DNA of 64,000 bases from Streptomyces formicae (GCF_002556545.1 NZ_CP022685.1:8162001-8226000); one strand, 5' to 3'. Positions 8,663 to 18,596 are shown, numbered from the stretch's first letter. Numbers and translations: made by a program. The notes: generated from the sequence alone by a model not told the origin.

Positions 8663-9216
8663 AGGCCCACCGCCCCGTCGATCCGCTCACGGAGCAGATC
8701 GGCGTGGCCGTTGTGGCGGGCGTACTCCTGGATCACGTGGATGAGCACCCAGCGCAGCGACACCGTGCCGCGCCAGGGGTTGTGGCCCTCGATGTCGAAG
8801 TGGGGCGCCTCGGCCACGAAGCGTTCGGCGAACTCGACCTCGGCGCGCCAGGCCGCCCAGGCCGCCGCGACCGTCTCGGGGCCCGGGTCGGCCGCCGCCC
8901 CGTCGATGTCGTTGTCGGCGTTGTCCGGCGTCGCGTAGAGCGGCTGCTCGTCGAGCCCGGCCAGACAGAGCCGGAACCAGCGGCGTTCCATGTCGGTCAC
9001 GTGCCGGACCAGGCCGAGCAGGGAGAGGGTGGACGGCGCGGCGGACCGCTCGCCCAGCTCCTTCGTGAGGCCCGCGCACTTCAGCTCGAGCGTGGCCCGC
9101 TGGATGGACAACTGGTCGGTGAGCAGGGTGCGTTCGTCCCCGGTGCTCGGTCCCTTGAAGCGGGTGTCCGCCGCGTCGTCGGTGAAGAACGTGATGCGTC
9201 TCTGGGGTGCGCTCAT
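8659..9216 (-). CDS. DinB-family (DUF664) putative metal-dependent protein
   Basis: A 185-residue four-helix-bundle protein of the DinB/DUF664 group. The expected His ligands are visible in LVRHVTDMERRW and in HVIQEYARHNGHADLL. Some actinobacterial relatives are thiol S-transferases using mycothiol or bacillithiol, so a role in conjugating a small electrophile is plausible but not shown. It is the first gene of a two-gene unit with the TetR regulator, coupled through a GTGA overlap, and lies 23 bp upstream of its own strand neighbour boundary with the serine hydrolase at 9240-10445. Confidence 0.85.
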   Translation of the reverse strand: MSAPQRRITFFTDDAADTRFKGPSTGDERTLLTDQLSIQRATLELKCAGLTKELGERSAAPSTLSLLGLVRHVTDMERRWFRLCLAGLDEQPLYATPDNADNDIDGAAADPGPETVAAAWAAWRAEVEFAERFVAEAPHFDIEGHNPWRGTVSLRWVLIHVIQEYARHNGHADLLRERIDGAVGL

Positions 9217-9239
9217 GGGGCCATCATCGCCCGGGTGCG

Positions 9240-10445
9240 TCAGTCGCGGGCGTGCAGGCCCCGGTAGAGCGCGCCGACCAGGTGGATGCTGCGCAGGTCC
9301 TCACCGGAGGTGCCGCCGCCCATCCGGTTCATGACGTACGCGTACGCCACGCCGTTCTCCGGGTCGGCGAAGGTGTAGGAGCCGCCCATGCCGCCGTGCC
9401 CGAACGCCCGCGGGTTGGAGCCCGCCTGGCCGTACTGGTTGAGCATGTAGCCCAGCGCCCAGGGCCAGTTCTCGCCGAACGGGGTGAGGCCCCGCAGCAC
9501 CAGGTCCGGCTCTTCCGGCTCGCTCTGCCGGGTCCGCAGCCGCTCCAGCGTGTCCGCGCCGAGCAGCCGTCCGGCCGCCAACTCGCCGTAGACCGTGGCG
9601 AGTCCGCGCGCGGTGGCGTGGGCGTTGACCGAGGGGATCTCCGCCGCGCGGTAGGCGGGGCCGTTCACGTCGCTGATCGGCAGATAGCGCATGGCCAGCG
9701 TGACGGGCGCCATCGGATGGTCGTCGATCCCGCGCATCGGTGGCTCGGGGGCGCCGAACGGCTGGTCCGCCAGGGCCTGTTCCGCCGCGGGCGCGGGCAG
9801 GCTCAGCGCGGGTGCCAGGTCCGCGCACCGTCCGTGCTCGCTCTCCGGCGTGCCGATGTGCACGTCGGCGCCGAGCGGCCCCGTCACCTCGGTGCGCAGG
9901 AACGTGCCGAGCGAGACGCCCGTGATCCGCCGCACCACCTCGCCGACCAGGAACCCGAACGTCACCGCGTGGTAGCCCTGCCTGCTGCCCGGCTTCCACC
10001 ACGGCGCCGTCGACGCGAGCGCGTCGGTCACCCGCTCCCAGTCGTACAGGGCGCCGGGCGCCAGTGGCTCGCCCGGCGCGATGAGCCCGGCGCGGTGGCT
10101 GAGCAGCCAGCGCACCGGGATGTCGTCCTTGCCCTCGCGCGCGAACTCGGGCCAGTACCGCGCGACGGGCGCGTCGAGCTCCAACTCGCCCCGGTCCGCC
10201 AGTAGATGGGCGCAGAGCGCCGTCATCCCCTTGGTGACGGAGTAGACGTTGACGAGCGTGTCGCGCTGCCACGGGCGGGTGCCCGTCAGGTCCGCGTCAC
10301 CGGCCCACAGGTCGACGGCGAACTCGCCGTCGACGACGGCGGCGACCGCGGCCCCGAGGTCGTCCCGCTCGGCGAAGTTCCGCTCGAATTCCTCCCGCAC
10401 CTCGGCGAACTCGGGGGCGCAGGTTCCATGGACGCGCAGGGGCAT
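9240..10445 (-). CDS. Serine hydrolase, beta-lactamase/EstB esterase family
   Basis: A 401-residue member of the class C beta-lactamase superfamily. The nucleophile motif SxxK is SVTK in NVYSVTKGMTALC. The central Tyr motif is YHA in GYHAVTFGFLVGEV, and HGGMGGSY near the C-terminus replaces KTG. These features fit EstB-like esterases or D-amino-acid peptidases rather than a true beta-lactamase. No signal peptide is visible, so it is probably cytoplasmic. The start ATG at 10445 begins MPLRVHG and has an AGGAG-rich upstream sequence. Confidence 0.88.
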   Translation of the reverse strand: MPLRVHGTCAPEFAEVREEFERNFAERDDLGAAVAAVVDGEFAVDLWAGDADLTGTRPWQRDTLVNVYSVTKGMTALCAHLLADRGELELDAPVARYWPEFAREGKDDIPVRWLLSHRAGLIAPGEPLAPGALYDWERVTDALASTAPWWKPGSRQGYHAVTFGFLVGEVVRRITGVSLGTFLRTEVTGPLGADVHIGTPESEHGRCADLAPALSLPAPAAEQALADQPFGAPEPPMRGIDDHPMAPVTLAMRYLPISDVNGPAYRAAEIPSVNAHATARGLATVYGELAAGRLLGADTLERLRTRQSEPEEPDLVLRGLTPFGENWPWALGYMLNQYGQAGSNPRAFGHGGMGGSYTFADPENGVAYAYVMNRMGGGTSGEDLRSIHLVGALYRGLHARD

Positions 10446-10474
10446 GGTTCTCCTCGGGGGGTAAGGAGGTGCCA

Positions 10475-10504
10475 GGGGCAGCCATTCTCCCGTATGGATG
10501 CCCC
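10475..10504. terminator. Stem-loop downstream of mgtA
   Basis: Ten-base arms GGGGCAGCCA and TGGATGCCCC (one mismatch) surround a 10-base loop, placed just after the mgtA stop and before the serine hydrolase start on the same strand. It could terminate mgtA transcription. There is no clear T-run, so a Rho-assisted or imperfect terminator is more likely. Confidence 0.4.
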
Positions 10505-10538
10505 CAGCACCTAGTCCCGTGTCAGCGCGACCGGCACA

Positions 10539-13271
10539 TCACAGCCAGCTGTGATAGCGCCGGATGTACCACGTCTTCACGCCCTGCGTCAGCGCGCAGT
10601 ACGCCAGGAGCGTCCCGATCAGCCACGGGAAGTAGCTCATCGGCAGCGGCTCGAGCGAGAGCGCGGACGCCAGCGGCGAGAACGGCAGCCACAGGCCGAG
10701 CAGCATGATCGAGCCCGTCATCACGAGGACCGGCAGGGAGGCCCGCGACTGGACGAACGGGATCTTCTGCGTACGGATCATGTGCACGATCAGCGTCTGC
10801 GAGAGCAGGCCCTCGACGAACCAGCCGGAGTGGAACAGGGTCTGCTCGCCGACCGTGTTGGCCGAGAAGACGTACCACATCACCAGGAACGTCGTGATGT
10901 CGAAGATCGAGCTGATCGGGCCGATCCGGATCATGAACCGGCCGATGTCCTTCGCGTCCCACTTCCGCGGCTTGCGCAGGTACTCCTTGTCCATCCGGTC
11001 CCAGGGGATCGAGAGTTGGCTGATGTCGTAGCAGAGGTTCTGCACGAGCAGCTGGATGGCGAGCATCGGCTGGAAGGGCAGGAACGCCGAGGCGACCAGG
11101 ACCGAGAAGACGTTGCCGAAGTTCGACGACGCGGTCATCTTGATGTACTTGATGGTGTTGCCGAAGGTCTGACGGCCCATCAACATGCCCTGCTCCAGGA
11201 CCGTCAGGTCCTTCTCGAGCAGGATGATGTCCGCGGACTCCTTGGCGATGTCCACGGCCGTGTCCACCGAGACGCCCACATCGGCCTCGCGCAGCGCCGC
11301 CGCGTCGTTGATGCCGTCCCCGAGGAACCCGACGGTGTGCCCGTCGGCCTTGAGGGCGCGGACGATCCTGGCCTTCTGGACCGGGTTGACCTTGGCGAAC
11401 ACCGTGGTCGTACGGGCGAGCCGGATCAGCTCGACGTCGTCGACCTGGTCGACGGTGGCACCGGTGATCAGCTCACCGGTCTCCAGGCCGACGTCCGCGC
11501 AGACCCGCGCGGCCACCAGTTCGTTGTCACCGGTGATCACCTTGACGGCGACGCCGTTCTCGGCGAGCGCGCGCAGGGCGGCCGCCGCGTCCTTCTTCGG
11601 CGGGTCGAGGAAGGCGAGGAAGCCGACGAGCGTCAGCTCCGACTCGTCCGCCACCGTGTAGGTGTCGCGGGCGGTGGGCACGGTGCGGGTCGCCACGGCG
11701 AGCACGCGCAGCCCCTCGCGGTTGTTGCGCTCGCTCACGAAGGTCACATGGGCCCGCAGCTGGTCGGTCAGCTCGACCCGCCGGCCGCGGTCCATCATGT
11801 GCGTGCACAGGCCGAGCACTTCCTCGACCGCGCCCTTGGTGACCATGACGTGCTCGGGGCGGCCCACGTCACCGAGGAGGCCGTTGCGGTTCAGGACGAC
11901 GGACATCCGCCGCCGCGCGAAGTCGAAGGGGATCTCGTCGACCATCGTGTAGCGCGTGTCGACGACAACCTCCTCGGCCTCGTCGACGCGGTCGATGACC
12001 GCCTGGTCCATGAGGTTGCGAAGGCCCGTCTGGAAGTGCGAGTTGAGGTAGGCGTACTCCAGGACCTCGGCGTCCTCGTGGCCGTGCACGTCGAGGTAGC
12101 GGTCGAGGACGATGCGGTCCTCGGTGAGCGTGCCGGTCTTGTCCGTGCACAGCACGTCCATCGCGCCCAGGTTCTGGATCGCGTTGAGCTGCTTGACGAC
12201 CACCTTGTGCCGGGACATCGCGACGGCGCCGCGCGCCAGGTTGGCGGAGACCACCATCGGCAGCATCTCGGGGGTGAGGCCGACCGCCACGGAGATCGCG
12301 AAGAGCAGCGCCTCGTTCCAGTCGCCCTTGGTGAAGCCGTTGATGGCGAGCACGATCGGGACCATCACCAGCATGAAGCGGATGAGCAGGAAGCTGACGC
12401 GCTTGACGCCCAGGTCGAAGCTGGTCTGCGGACGGTCGCCGACCAGGGCGCCCGCCATCGAGCCGAAGTAGGTGTCGGTGCCGGTGGCGACGACCACGCC
12501 GGTGGCCGTGCCCGAGGTGATCGACGTGCCCATCAGGCAGAGGTTGTCCGCCTCGACGGGGTCGGCCGTCGCCTTCTGGCCGTAGTCGTGTCCGCGGGTG
12601 TCGGCCTTCGCGACCGGCAGCGACTCGCCGGACAGGGCGGCCTGGCTGACCATCAGGTCCTTGGCGGTGAGCAGCCGCAGATCGGCGGGGACCATGTCAC
12701 CGGCCGCGAGCCGCACGATGTCGCCAGGGACCACGTCCTCCATGGGCACCTCTTCGGTGCCCGCCTTCTCGCTCCAGCGCCGCTGCACCGCGCAAGTCGT
12801 GGTGACCAGGGCCTTGAGCGCCTGGGCCGACCGGGTGGAGCGGAACTCCTGCCAGAACCGCAGCAGGGCGCTGATCAGGATCATCGCGGAGAGGATGAGG
12901 ACGCCGGGGTCGGCGGGGTCCTGCCAGAACATGACGGCGGCGAGGACGACGAGGACGCCGATGAAGGGGTTCCAGAAGGACTTGGCGAGCTGCCACGTCC
13001 AGTGCGGCGCCGTCTCGTGGGCGACGACGTTGGCGCCGTGCCGCTCCTGACGTTCGAGGACCTGGTCCTGGCGGAGCCCGCGGGTGCTCGCGCCGAGTTC
13101 GCGCAGGACGTCGCGGGCGGGGCTCGCGCTGAAGTCGGCGAGCCGCGAGCCGACTTCGCGGGTCCGGGTCTCCAGCTCGGCGGCCTTGCGCTCGCGGCGG
13201 CCGCCGGGGGTACGGGGCTCGGGGTTCTCGCCCGGCGACGCCGGGCGTACCTGGGGAATCAGCTTGTTCAT
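10539..13271 (-). CDS. mgtA: Magnesium-translocating P-type ATPase
   Basis: A 910-residue P3B-type ATPase that imports Mg2+ across the cytoplasmic membrane. The phosphorylated Asp377 lies in CTDKTGTLT, with TGDNELVAARV and GDGINDAAALREADVGVSVD as the nucleotide and hinge motifs. About ten membrane segments flank these, two to the left, two before the DKTGT site and the rest at the C-terminus, as usual. The ATG at 13271 was chosen for its strong GGGAGG ribosome site; the frame stays open to 13400 but the extension looks non-coding. The long leader upstream holds tandem repeats that could carry regulation by Mg2+ or charge. Confidence 0.94.
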   Translation of the reverse strand: MNKLIPQVRPASPGENPEPRTPGGRRERKAAELETRTREVGSRLADFSASPARDVLRELGASTRGLRQDQVLERQERHGANVVAHETAPHWTWQLAKSFWNPFIGVLVVLAAVMFWQDPADPGVLILSAMILISALLRFWQEFRSTRSAQALKALVTTTCAVQRRWSEKAGTEEVPMEDVVPGDIVRLAAGDMVPADLRLLTAKDLMVSQAALSGESLPVAKADTRGHDYGQKATADPVEADNLCLMGTSITSGTATGVVVATGTDTYFGSMAGALVGDRPQTSFDLGVKRVSFLLIRFMLVMVPIVLAINGFTKGDWNEALLFAISVAVGLTPEMLPMVVSANLARGAVAMSRHKVVVKQLNAIQNLGAMDVLCTDKTGTLTEDRIVLDRYLDVHGHEDAEVLEYAYLNSHFQTGLRNLMDQAVIDRVDEAEEVVVDTRYTMVDEIPFDFARRRMSVVLNRNGLLGDVGRPEHVMVTKGAVEEVLGLCTHMMDRGRRVELTDQLRAHVTFVSERNNREGLRVLAVATRTVPTARDTYTVADESELTLVGFLAFLDPPKKDAAAALRALAENGVAVKVITGDNELVAARVCADVGLETGELITGATVDQVDDVELIRLARTTTVFAKVNPVQKARIVRALKADGHTVGFLGDGINDAAALREADVGVSVDTAVDIAKESADIILLEKDLTVLEQGMLMGRQTFGNTIKYIKMTASSNFGNVFSVLVASAFLPFQPMLAIQLLVQNLCYDISQLSIPWDRMDKEYLRKPRKWDAKDIGRFMIRIGPISSIFDITTFLVMWYVFSANTVGEQTLFHSGWFVEGLLSQTLIVHMIRTQKIPFVQSRASLPVLVMTGSIMLLGLWLPFSPLASALSLEPLPMSYFPWLIGTLLAYCALTQGVKTWYIRRYHSWL

Positions 13272-13466
13272 GGCAGACCTCCCTCCGTGCGGGGGCATGA
13301 CGAAGCAGGCCCGTGCACGAGGACGTGAATGTGTGGATGGGGCGTGAAGAAATCCCTGGTCGTACCGGCGGCGAAAGGCCGGAGGCAGAGCAGGGGACAT
13401 CGCCGCGACGACAGCGCGACGGAAAAGGGAAACAGCGGAGCAAACCGTGCTCGGAAGCGGCGCGGG

Positions 13467-13554
13467 GCGGCTTCAGGAGAGACGGAAAGCGGCTTCAGAA
13501 GAGACGGGAAGCAGCCTCAAGGGAGGCGGAAAGCCGTCTCAGAGAAGGTCACCG
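13467..13554. repeat. 22-bp tandem repeats in the mgtA leader
   Basis: Four consecutive 22-bp units start at 13467, 13489, 13511 and 13533. The first two share 20 of 22 bases, the third shares 17 with the first, and the fourth is degenerate. The third contains a perfect hairpin, GCCTC-AAGG-GAGGC. They lie about 200-280 bp upstream of the mgtA start in the 562-bp gap (13272-13833) between mgtA and the divergent phospholipase gene. The rest of that gap holds an inverted repeat and a possible PHO box nearer the phospholipase; I see no gene in it. Confidence 0.7.
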
Positions 13555-13685
13555 CTGACGCAAGGACTTCCTTCGGGACTCATCCCGAACACCTCCTTGC
13601 GATCGCGGGACGGAGAAGAACACGCCTCGGAGTGGCGCACGGCCAAGTGAGACATGTGTATTCCCGTATGTCAAATGTGGGCCTT

Positions 13686-13707
13686 AAGTCCCAAATAGCC
13701 GGGACTT
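13686..13707. promoter_or_regulatory. Inverted repeat upstream of phospholipase C
   Basis: Perfect 7-bp arms AAGTCCC and GGGACTT enclose an 8-bp spacer (AAATAGCC). It is about 125 bp upstream of the phospholipase start and just before the putative PHO box. It may be an operator or an mRNA leader stem. Confidence 0.4.
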
Positions 13708-13736
13708 GTGTCCTCACCGTCAGAGGTTGGACTTCT

Positions 13737-13758
13737 CTTCACACGCCCGTCACAGACC
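13737..13758 (+). promoter_or_regulatory. Possible PHO box (two 11-bp direct repeats)
   Basis: CTTCACACGCC is followed immediately by CGTCACAGACC. Both carry the TCAC core at the same position of an 11-bp unit, the layout of PhoP-binding PHO boxes in Streptomyces. Phospholipase genes are common PhoP targets. The match outside the core is only fair. Confidence 0.35.
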
Positions 13759-13833
13759 CTTCCGTATCCCTTGTTCCCCTTGGCACACTTCACCCCGCTC
13801 GCGTCCCCCACACAACACGAGGTCCACATACTC

Positions 13834-15891
13834 ATGCCTGAACTCAATCGGCGCCGCTTCATGCAGCTGGCCGGCGGCACCGCGACGTTCGCCATGCTCA
13901 ACCAGAGCATCGCCCGCGCCGCGTCCCTGCCCGCCCGGCGCGCCACCGGCACCATCAAGGACGTCGAGCACGTCGTGGTGCTCATGCAGGAGAACCGGTC
14001 CTTCGACCACTACTTCGGCACGATGAAGGGCGTACGCGGCTTCGGCGACCCGCGCCCGGTGACCCTGCCCAGCGGCAAGCCGGTCTGGAACCAGAGCGGC
14101 GGCGGCAAGGAGGTGCTGCCCTTCCACCCGGACGCCGAGGACCTGGGCATGCAGTTCATCGCGGGCCTCGACCACGACTGGGCGGGCGGCCACAGCGCCT
14201 TCGCCGGCGGCGCGTACGACAACTGGATCAACGCGAAGTCCGAGCGGACCATGGCGTACCTGAAGCGGGACGACATCCCCTTCCACTACGCGCTCGCCGA
14301 CGCGTTCACCGTCTGCGACGACTACCACTGCTCGTTCATGGGGGCCACCGACCCCAACCGCTACTACATGCTCACGGGCCACGTCGGCAACGACGGCAAG
14401 GGCGGCGGTCCCGTCCTCGGCAACCAGGAGGCGGGCTACGACTGGACGACGTACGCCGAGCGCCTGGAGCAGGCGGGCGTCTCCTGGAAGGTCTACCAGG
14501 ACATCGGCGACGGCCTGGACGCGGCCGGGCACTGGGGCTGGATCGACGACGCCTACCGGGGCAACTACGGCGACAACTCCCTGCTCTACTTCAACAAGTA
14601 CCGGGGCGCCAAGCCCGGCGACCCGCTCTTCGAGAAGGCCCGCACCGGCACCAACGCCAAGGCGGGCGACGGCTACTTCGACCTGCTCAAGGCCGACGTG
14701 AAGGCCGACAAGCTCCCGCAGGTCTCCTACATCGCCGCCCCCGAGGCGTTCTGCGAGCACCCCAACTGGCCGGTGAACTACGGCGCCTGGTACATCTCCC
14801 AGGTCCTCGACGCGCTCACCTCCAACCCCGAGGTGTGGGCCAAGACGGCGCTGTTCATCACCTACGACGAGAACGACGGCTACTTCGACCACGTCGTGCC
14901 GCCGTACGTCCCCAAGGACGCCAACCAGGGCAAGTCCACCGTCGACACGACGCTGGACTACTTCCCCGGCAGCGCGGGCTACGCGGCCGGGCACTACGGC
15001 CTCGGCCAGCGCGTCCCGATGGTCGTCGTCTCGCCGTGGAGCACCGGCGGTTACGTGAACTCCGAGGTCTTCGACCACACGTCGATCATCCGGTTCATGG
15101 AGAACCGTTTCGGCGTCAAGGAGCCCAACATCTCGCCGTGGCGCCGCGCGATCTGCGGCGACCTCACCTCCGCCTTCGACTTCAGCGGCAAGGACACCGA
15201 CCCGGCGGACCTCCCGGACACCGCGGCCTACGAGCCGCCGGACCACCAGCGCCACCCCGACTACCTGCCCAAGGCGCCCGCCAACCCGGCGCTGCCCAAG
15301 CAGGAGCGCGGCTCGCGGCCCGCCCGCCCGCTGCCCTACGCCCCGCTCGTGGACGGCGCGGCCGACCCGGCGGCGGGCAAGTTCACGCTCACCTTCGGCG
15401 GCGGCGCGGCCGCCGGTGTCTGCTTCCACGTCCGCTCGGCCAACCGCACCGACGGCCCCTGGACGTACACCACGGAGGCGGGCAAGACCGTCGCCGACAC
15501 CTGGAACTCGGCGTACTCCAAGGACGCGTACGACCTCTCCGTCTTCGGCCCGAACGGCTTCCTGCGCACCTTCAAGGGACCCGGCAAGAAGGCGGGCCCC
15601 GAGGTGATCGCCCGGCACGACAAGAAGACCGGCAACCTCAAGCTCACCCTGAAGAACGCGGGCACCGCCGACGTGAACCTCACGGTGACCAACGCCTACG
15701 GCGGCGCGGGCCAGACGTTCAAGGTCAGGGCGGGCGCCTCCGTGGACCACACCGTCGACCTGCGGGCGAGCAAGCGCTGGTACGACGTCACCGTGAAGTC
15801 CGACGCGGACACCGGCTTCCTGCGGCGCCTCGCGGGCCACGTGGAGACCGGCAGGGCGGGCGTCAGCGACCCGGCGATCATCACGGGCTGA
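13834..15891 (+). CDS. plcC: Tat-exported phospholipase C (phosphocholine-type)
   Basis: A 685-residue member of the acid phosphatase/phospholipase C (PLC/phosphoesterase) family. The N-terminus PELNRRRFMQLAGG is a twin-arginine signal. Family motifs follow: VVVLMQENRSFDHYFGTMKG near residue 55, CDDYHCSFMGATDPNRYYM, and FITYDENDGYFDHVVPP with metal ligands. Two C-terminal DUF756-type domains (about residues 510-685) match bacterial non-haemolytic phospholipases C. The enzyme hydrolyses phospholipids outside the cell and probably helps phosphate scavenging. ATG at 13834 was chosen because the Tat signal begins there; the open frame upstream is untranslated leader. The symbol is by family resemblance. 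Confidence 0.9.
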   Translation: MPELNRRRFMQLAGGTATFAMLNQSIARAASLPARRATGTIKDVEHVVVLMQENRSFDHYFGTMKGVRGFGDPRPVTLPSGKPVWNQSGGGKEVLPFHPDAEDLGMQFIAGLDHDWAGGHSAFAGGAYDNWINAKSERTMAYLKRDDIPFHYALADAFTVCDDYHCSFMGATDPNRYYMLTGHVGNDGKGGGPVLGNQEAGYDWTTYAERLEQAGVSWKVYQDIGDGLDAAGHWGWIDDAYRGNYGDNSLLYFNKYRGAKPGDPLFEKARTGTNAKAGDGYFDLLKADVKADKLPQVSYIAAPEAFCEHPNWPVNYGAWYISQVLDALTSNPEVWAKTALFITYDENDGYFDHVVPPYVPKDANQGKSTVDTTLDYFPGSAGYAAGHYGLGQRVPMVVVSPWSTGGYVNSEVFDHTSIIRFMENRFGVKEPNISPWRRAICGDLTSAFDFSGKDTDPADLPDTAAYEPPDHQRHPDYLPKAPANPALPKQERGSRPARPLPYAPLVDGAADPAAGKFTLTFGGGAAAGVCFHVRSANRTDGPWTYTTEAGKTVADTWNSAYSKDAYDLSVFGPNGFLRTFKGPGKKAGPEVIARHDKKTGNLKLTLKNAGTADVNLTVTNAYGGAGQTFKVRAGASVDHTVDLRASKRWYDVTVKSDADTGFLRRLAGHVETGRAGVSDPAIITG

Positions 15892-15976
15892 CGCGTGGCC
15901 GGGGGCTCCGGCGAGCAAGAGAACCGCAGGGAAAACGAGCGGCGGCCGCGCACCGCCCCGGATAGCATCCGGACGC

Positions 15977-18549
15977 ATGACGAACGCCGCTCCCCGTCCT
16001 TCCGGGGCCCCCGACAAGCCCGTCCTCGACGGGCTCGAAGCGACATGGTCGAGGCGCTGGGACGAGTCGCGCGTATTCGCCTTCGACCGGTCGAGGCCCC
16101 GGGACGAGGTCTTCTCCATCGACACCCCGCCGCCCACCGTCAGCGGCTCGCTGCACGTCGGCCACGTCTTCTCGTACACGCACACCGACACCATCGCCCG
16201 CTACCAGCGCATGCGCGGCAAGGAAGTCTTCTACCCCATGGGGTGGGACGACAACGGTCTGCCGACCGAGCGCCGCGTCCAGAACCACTTCGGCGTCCGC
16301 TGCGACCCCACTCTGCCGTACGACCCGGACTTCACCCCGCCCGAGAAGCCGGACAAGCGGCAACTGCCCGTCTCCCGGCGGAACTTCATCGAGCTGTGCG
16401 AGCGGCTCACCGTCCAGGACGAGCAGGTCTTCGAAGAGCTGTGGCGGACGCTCGGCCTCTCCGTCGACTGGTCGCACACCTACCAGACCATCGACGCGAA
16501 CGCCCGTGCCACCTCGCAGCTCGCGTTCCTGGAGAACCTCGCGCGCGGTGAGGCCTACGTCGCCGAGGCGCCGACGCTGTGGGACGTCACCTTCCGCACG
16601 GCGGTCGCCCAGGCCGAACTGGAGGACAGGGAGCGGCCAGGCGCCTACCACAGGCTCGCCTTCCATCGGGCGGAAGGCCGCACGGATGAGCGCACGGATG
16701 ACCGCACGGTCCTGATCGACACCACCCGGCCCGAACTCCTGCCCGCCTGCGTCGCGTTGGTCGCGCACCCGGACGACGAGCGCTACCAGGACCTGTTCGG
16801 CACGACGGTCCGCACCCCGCTCTTCGACGTCGAGGTCCCCGTCGTCGCCCACCCGCTGGCCGCGCGGGACAAGGGCACCGGCATCGCGATGATCTGCACG
16901 TTCGGCGACACCACCGACGTGACGTGGTGGCGCGAACTGCGGCTCGCCACCCGCCCGGTGATCGGCTGGGACGGCCGCTTCCGCACCGAGCCGCCGAGCG
17001 GCGTCGAGACACCGGCGGCGGTCGCGGCGTACGCGAAGCTGGCGGGCGCCACCGCGCACACCGCCCGCGAGCGGGTCGTCGAGATGCTGCGCGCGAGCGG
17101 CGACCTCCGGGGCGAGCCGCGCGCCGTCACCCACGCGGTCAAGTTCTTCGAGAAGGGCGACAGGCCCCTGGAGATCGTCACCACCCGCCAGTGGTACGTC
17201 AGGAACGGCGGCAGGGACACCGCCCTGCGCGACCAACTCCTTACCAGGGGAGCGGAGTTGACCTGGCACCCGCCGCACATGCGGGTCCGCTACGAGAACT
17301 GGGTCGGCGGCCTCAACGGCGACTGGCTGATCAGCCGTCAGCGCTTCTTCGGCGTCCCGATCCCCGTCTGGTACCCGCTGGACGGCGCCGCGGTGCCCGA
17401 CTACGACCACCCGATCGTCCCCGACCGCTCGGCGCTCCCCGTCGACCCGAGCGCGGAGACCCCGCCCGGGTACGCGGCGGCCCAGCGCGGCGAGCCGCAC
17501 GGCTTCACCGGCGACCCGGACGTCATGGACACCTGGGCCACGTCCTCCCTCACGCCGCAGATCGGAAACGGCTCGCCGACCCCGACCTGTTCGCCCGGGT
17601 CTTCCCGATGGACCTGCGCCCGCAGTCCCACGAGATCATCCGCACCTGGCTGTTCGCCACGGTCCTGCGCGCCCACACCGGGCACGACGCGCTGCCCTGG
17701 CGGCACGCGTCGATCTCCGGCTGGATCCTGGACCCCGACCGCAAGAAGATGTCGAAGTCCAAGGGCAACGTGGTCACGCCGGGCCACCTGCTCAAGGAGC
17801 ACGGCTCGGACGCGGTCCGCTACTGGGCGGCGAGCGGCCGCCCCGGCACGGACACGGCGTTCGACATCGGCCAGATGAAGATCGGCCGCCGCCTCGCCAC
17901 GAAGCTGCTCAACGTCGGCAGGTTCGTCCTGAGCACCGGCGACGTCCCCGAGGACGCGCGCGCCACCGAGCCGCTCGACCGCGCACTGCTCGCCGCGCTC
18001 GCCTCGACCGTGGAGGAGGCCACCGCGGCCTTCGACGCCTTCGACTACGCCCGCGCCCTGGAACGTACGGAACAGCTCTTCTGGCGCTTCTGCGACGACT
18101 ACGTCGAACTGGTCAAGGCCCGCGCGTACGGCGACCACGGCGACGCGGCCGCCACCCGATCGGCACGGGCGGCCCTGCGCACGGCGCTCGACGTCCTGCT
18201 GCGCCTGTTCGCACCCGTCCTGCCGTTCGTCACGGAGGAGGTCTGGTCGTGGTGGCGCGAGGGCTCGGTGCACCGAGCCTCCTGGCCGGACGCGTCCGCG
18301 CTGCGGGAACACGCGGGCGACGCGGCGGTCCTGACCACGGCGTCGGAGGCCATCGGGGCCATCCGCAGGGCCAAGTCGCAGGCACGGTTGTCGATGCGCG
18401 CGGAGGTCGCGAAGGCGACGCTCAGGGCACCGCGCGCCACTCTCGACCGCTTTGCGGCGGCGCAGGCGGACGTGCGGGCGGCGGGAAGGATCGGGGCGGT
18501 GGAGGTGCGGGAGGGAGAGGGGCCCCTGCGGGTCGAGGTGGTCTTCTGA
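15977..18549 (+). pseudogene. valS: Valyl-tRNA synthetase (second-type), frameshifted
   Basis: The reading frame from ATG 15977 encodes the N-terminal two thirds of a class I synthetase: the HIGH-type motif SGSLHVGHVFSYTHTD, the GWDDNGLPTERR stretch and the editing domain. Near 17571, after TSSLTPQIGNG, the frame is lost. The remainder continues one frame back as LADPDLFARVFPMDLRPQ, including KKMSKSKGNVV and the anticodon-binding domain, to the stop at 18549. The shift equals loss of one base or of four; loss of one copy of a GGCT duplication would restore a Trp codon and the family sequence. If intact it would be about 858 residues. Either a true mutation or a sequencing error; many streptomycetes carry another valS. 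Confidence 0.85.
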
Positions 18550-18570
18550 CATGAGGGGCGGCCCGGTAAA

Positions 18571-18596
18571 GGGCGCGGGGAACTGCGCGACCAGCC
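18571..18596. repeat. Dispersed Streptomyces intergenic repeat, copy 1
   Basis: A 26-bp element starting GGGCGCGGGGAACTGCGCGA and ending CCAGCC, identical to the copy at 27834. It lies just downstream of the valS pseudogene. The GCGCGGGGAACTGCGCG core can fold as a short stem, so it may work as a terminator. Confidence 0.75.

Noticed and set aside
10538..10555. Small hairpin ATCACAG-CCAG-CTGTGAT at the mgtA stop
   Set aside because: It overlaps the last codons, is short and has no T-run; a chance pairing is likely.
10551..13328. A 925-codon plus-strand open frame over mgtA
   Set aside because: It is the mirror of mgtA and has the His/Arg/Asp-rich composition of an antisense frame; no domain is seen.
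13272..13400. N-terminal extension of MgtA
   Set aside because: The frame is open, but a strong ribosome site precedes ATG 13271 and the extension has no family similarity.
13750..16194. Long minus-strand frame opposite phospholipase C
   Set aside because: Antisense shadow without recognisable motifs.
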